16,830 nucleotides of DNA from Zelonia costaricensis (taxonomy: Eukaryota > Euglenozoa > Kinetoplastea > Trypanosomatida > Trypanosomatidae). This document shows, piece after piece, positions 16,807 to 16,830 of the stretch; the first letter of the stretch is position 1, and each line of letters begins with the position of its first letter. Where the stretch lies: contig JASAOO010003051.1 in assembly GCA_030849075.1 (NCBI GenBank), positions 2,411 to 19,240 of the forward strand, read 5' to 3'. The notes under the pieces were generated by a model. It saw only the letters and a list, made by a program, of their open reading frames with translations, was not told the DNA's origin and did no database searches. Position numbers and translations under genes: made by a program.

Positions 16807-16830
16807 TGTGGGTGCGGGCGTGTTCGTGCC

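Larger units (their letters stand above)
15461..16830. other. Gene-free right end: pyrimidine island, CA/TG tracts, G-rich terminus
   Basis: Positions 15461-15640 are C/T-rich on the plus strand, including a 12-C run near 15580. The rest is purine-rich with several CA and TG tracts. The 349-codon minus-strand frame across 15613-16662 reads through microsatellites (CVCVCV, HTHTHT) and CT tracts and is rejected as a gene. From about 16690 to the right edge no minus frame has a stop, but the sequence is simple and GA/GC-rich, so this is not evidence for a gene entering from the right. Confidence 0.55.

Overview
The window looks like nuclear chromosome DNA of a Leishmania-like trypanosomatid (Leishmania or a close relative). 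The two convincing coding regions are intronless, lie on the same (minus) strand and prefer G or C at third codon positions. Each has, just upstream of its ATG, a long polypyrimidine tract followed by AG, the form of a trans-splicing acceptor. The DNA between them is rich in CA/TG microsatellites, GA-rich (CT on the other strand) tracts, poly-A/poly-T and G-runs, as is typical of Leishmania UTR and intergenic sequence. Nothing prokaryotic is visible: no Shine-Dalgarno-led operons, insertion sequences or CRISPR array. No tRNA or rRNA was recognised by eye.

Layout. (1) Positions 1-1934, minus strand: the first 644 codons of a large, disordered, Ala/Ser/Thr/Pro/Arg-rich protein that runs off the left edge. 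No family is recognised. It is easy to miss because its stop lies outside the window. (2) Positions 1935-8592: a 6.66 kb gene-free gap, mostly purine-rich on the plus strand, with a strong candidate splice acceptor for gene 1 at 2053-2071. Next to gene 2 it ends in a non-repetitive block (about 8130-8410) that may be a degenerate SIDER-type retroposon in the 3' UTR of gene 2. (3) Positions 8593-9519, minus strand: a complete 308-residue LYAR-type C2HC zinc-finger protein with paired zinc fingers, acidic serine clusters, a basic nuclear-targeting stretch and the conserved C-terminal LYAR domain. Its splice acceptor is at 9559-9580. (4) Positions 9520-16830: at least 7.3 kb without a convincing gene. 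It holds microsatellites, a short 11-bp tandem array, G-quadruplex-type motifs, a GC-alternating inverted repeat, and one N flanked by an exact 17-bp direct repeat that looks like an assembly join.

The two genes fit one right-to-left polycistronic transcription unit, in which each mRNA would be released by spliced-leader trans-splicing and coupled polyadenylation. Their products show no obvious functional link. I found no clear new system. The most worthwhile leads are the two very large gene-free gaps, the anomalous block just downstream of the LYAR gene (retroposon, or fossil of a plus-strand gene 5' end), and small open frames embedded in otherwise simple sequence.
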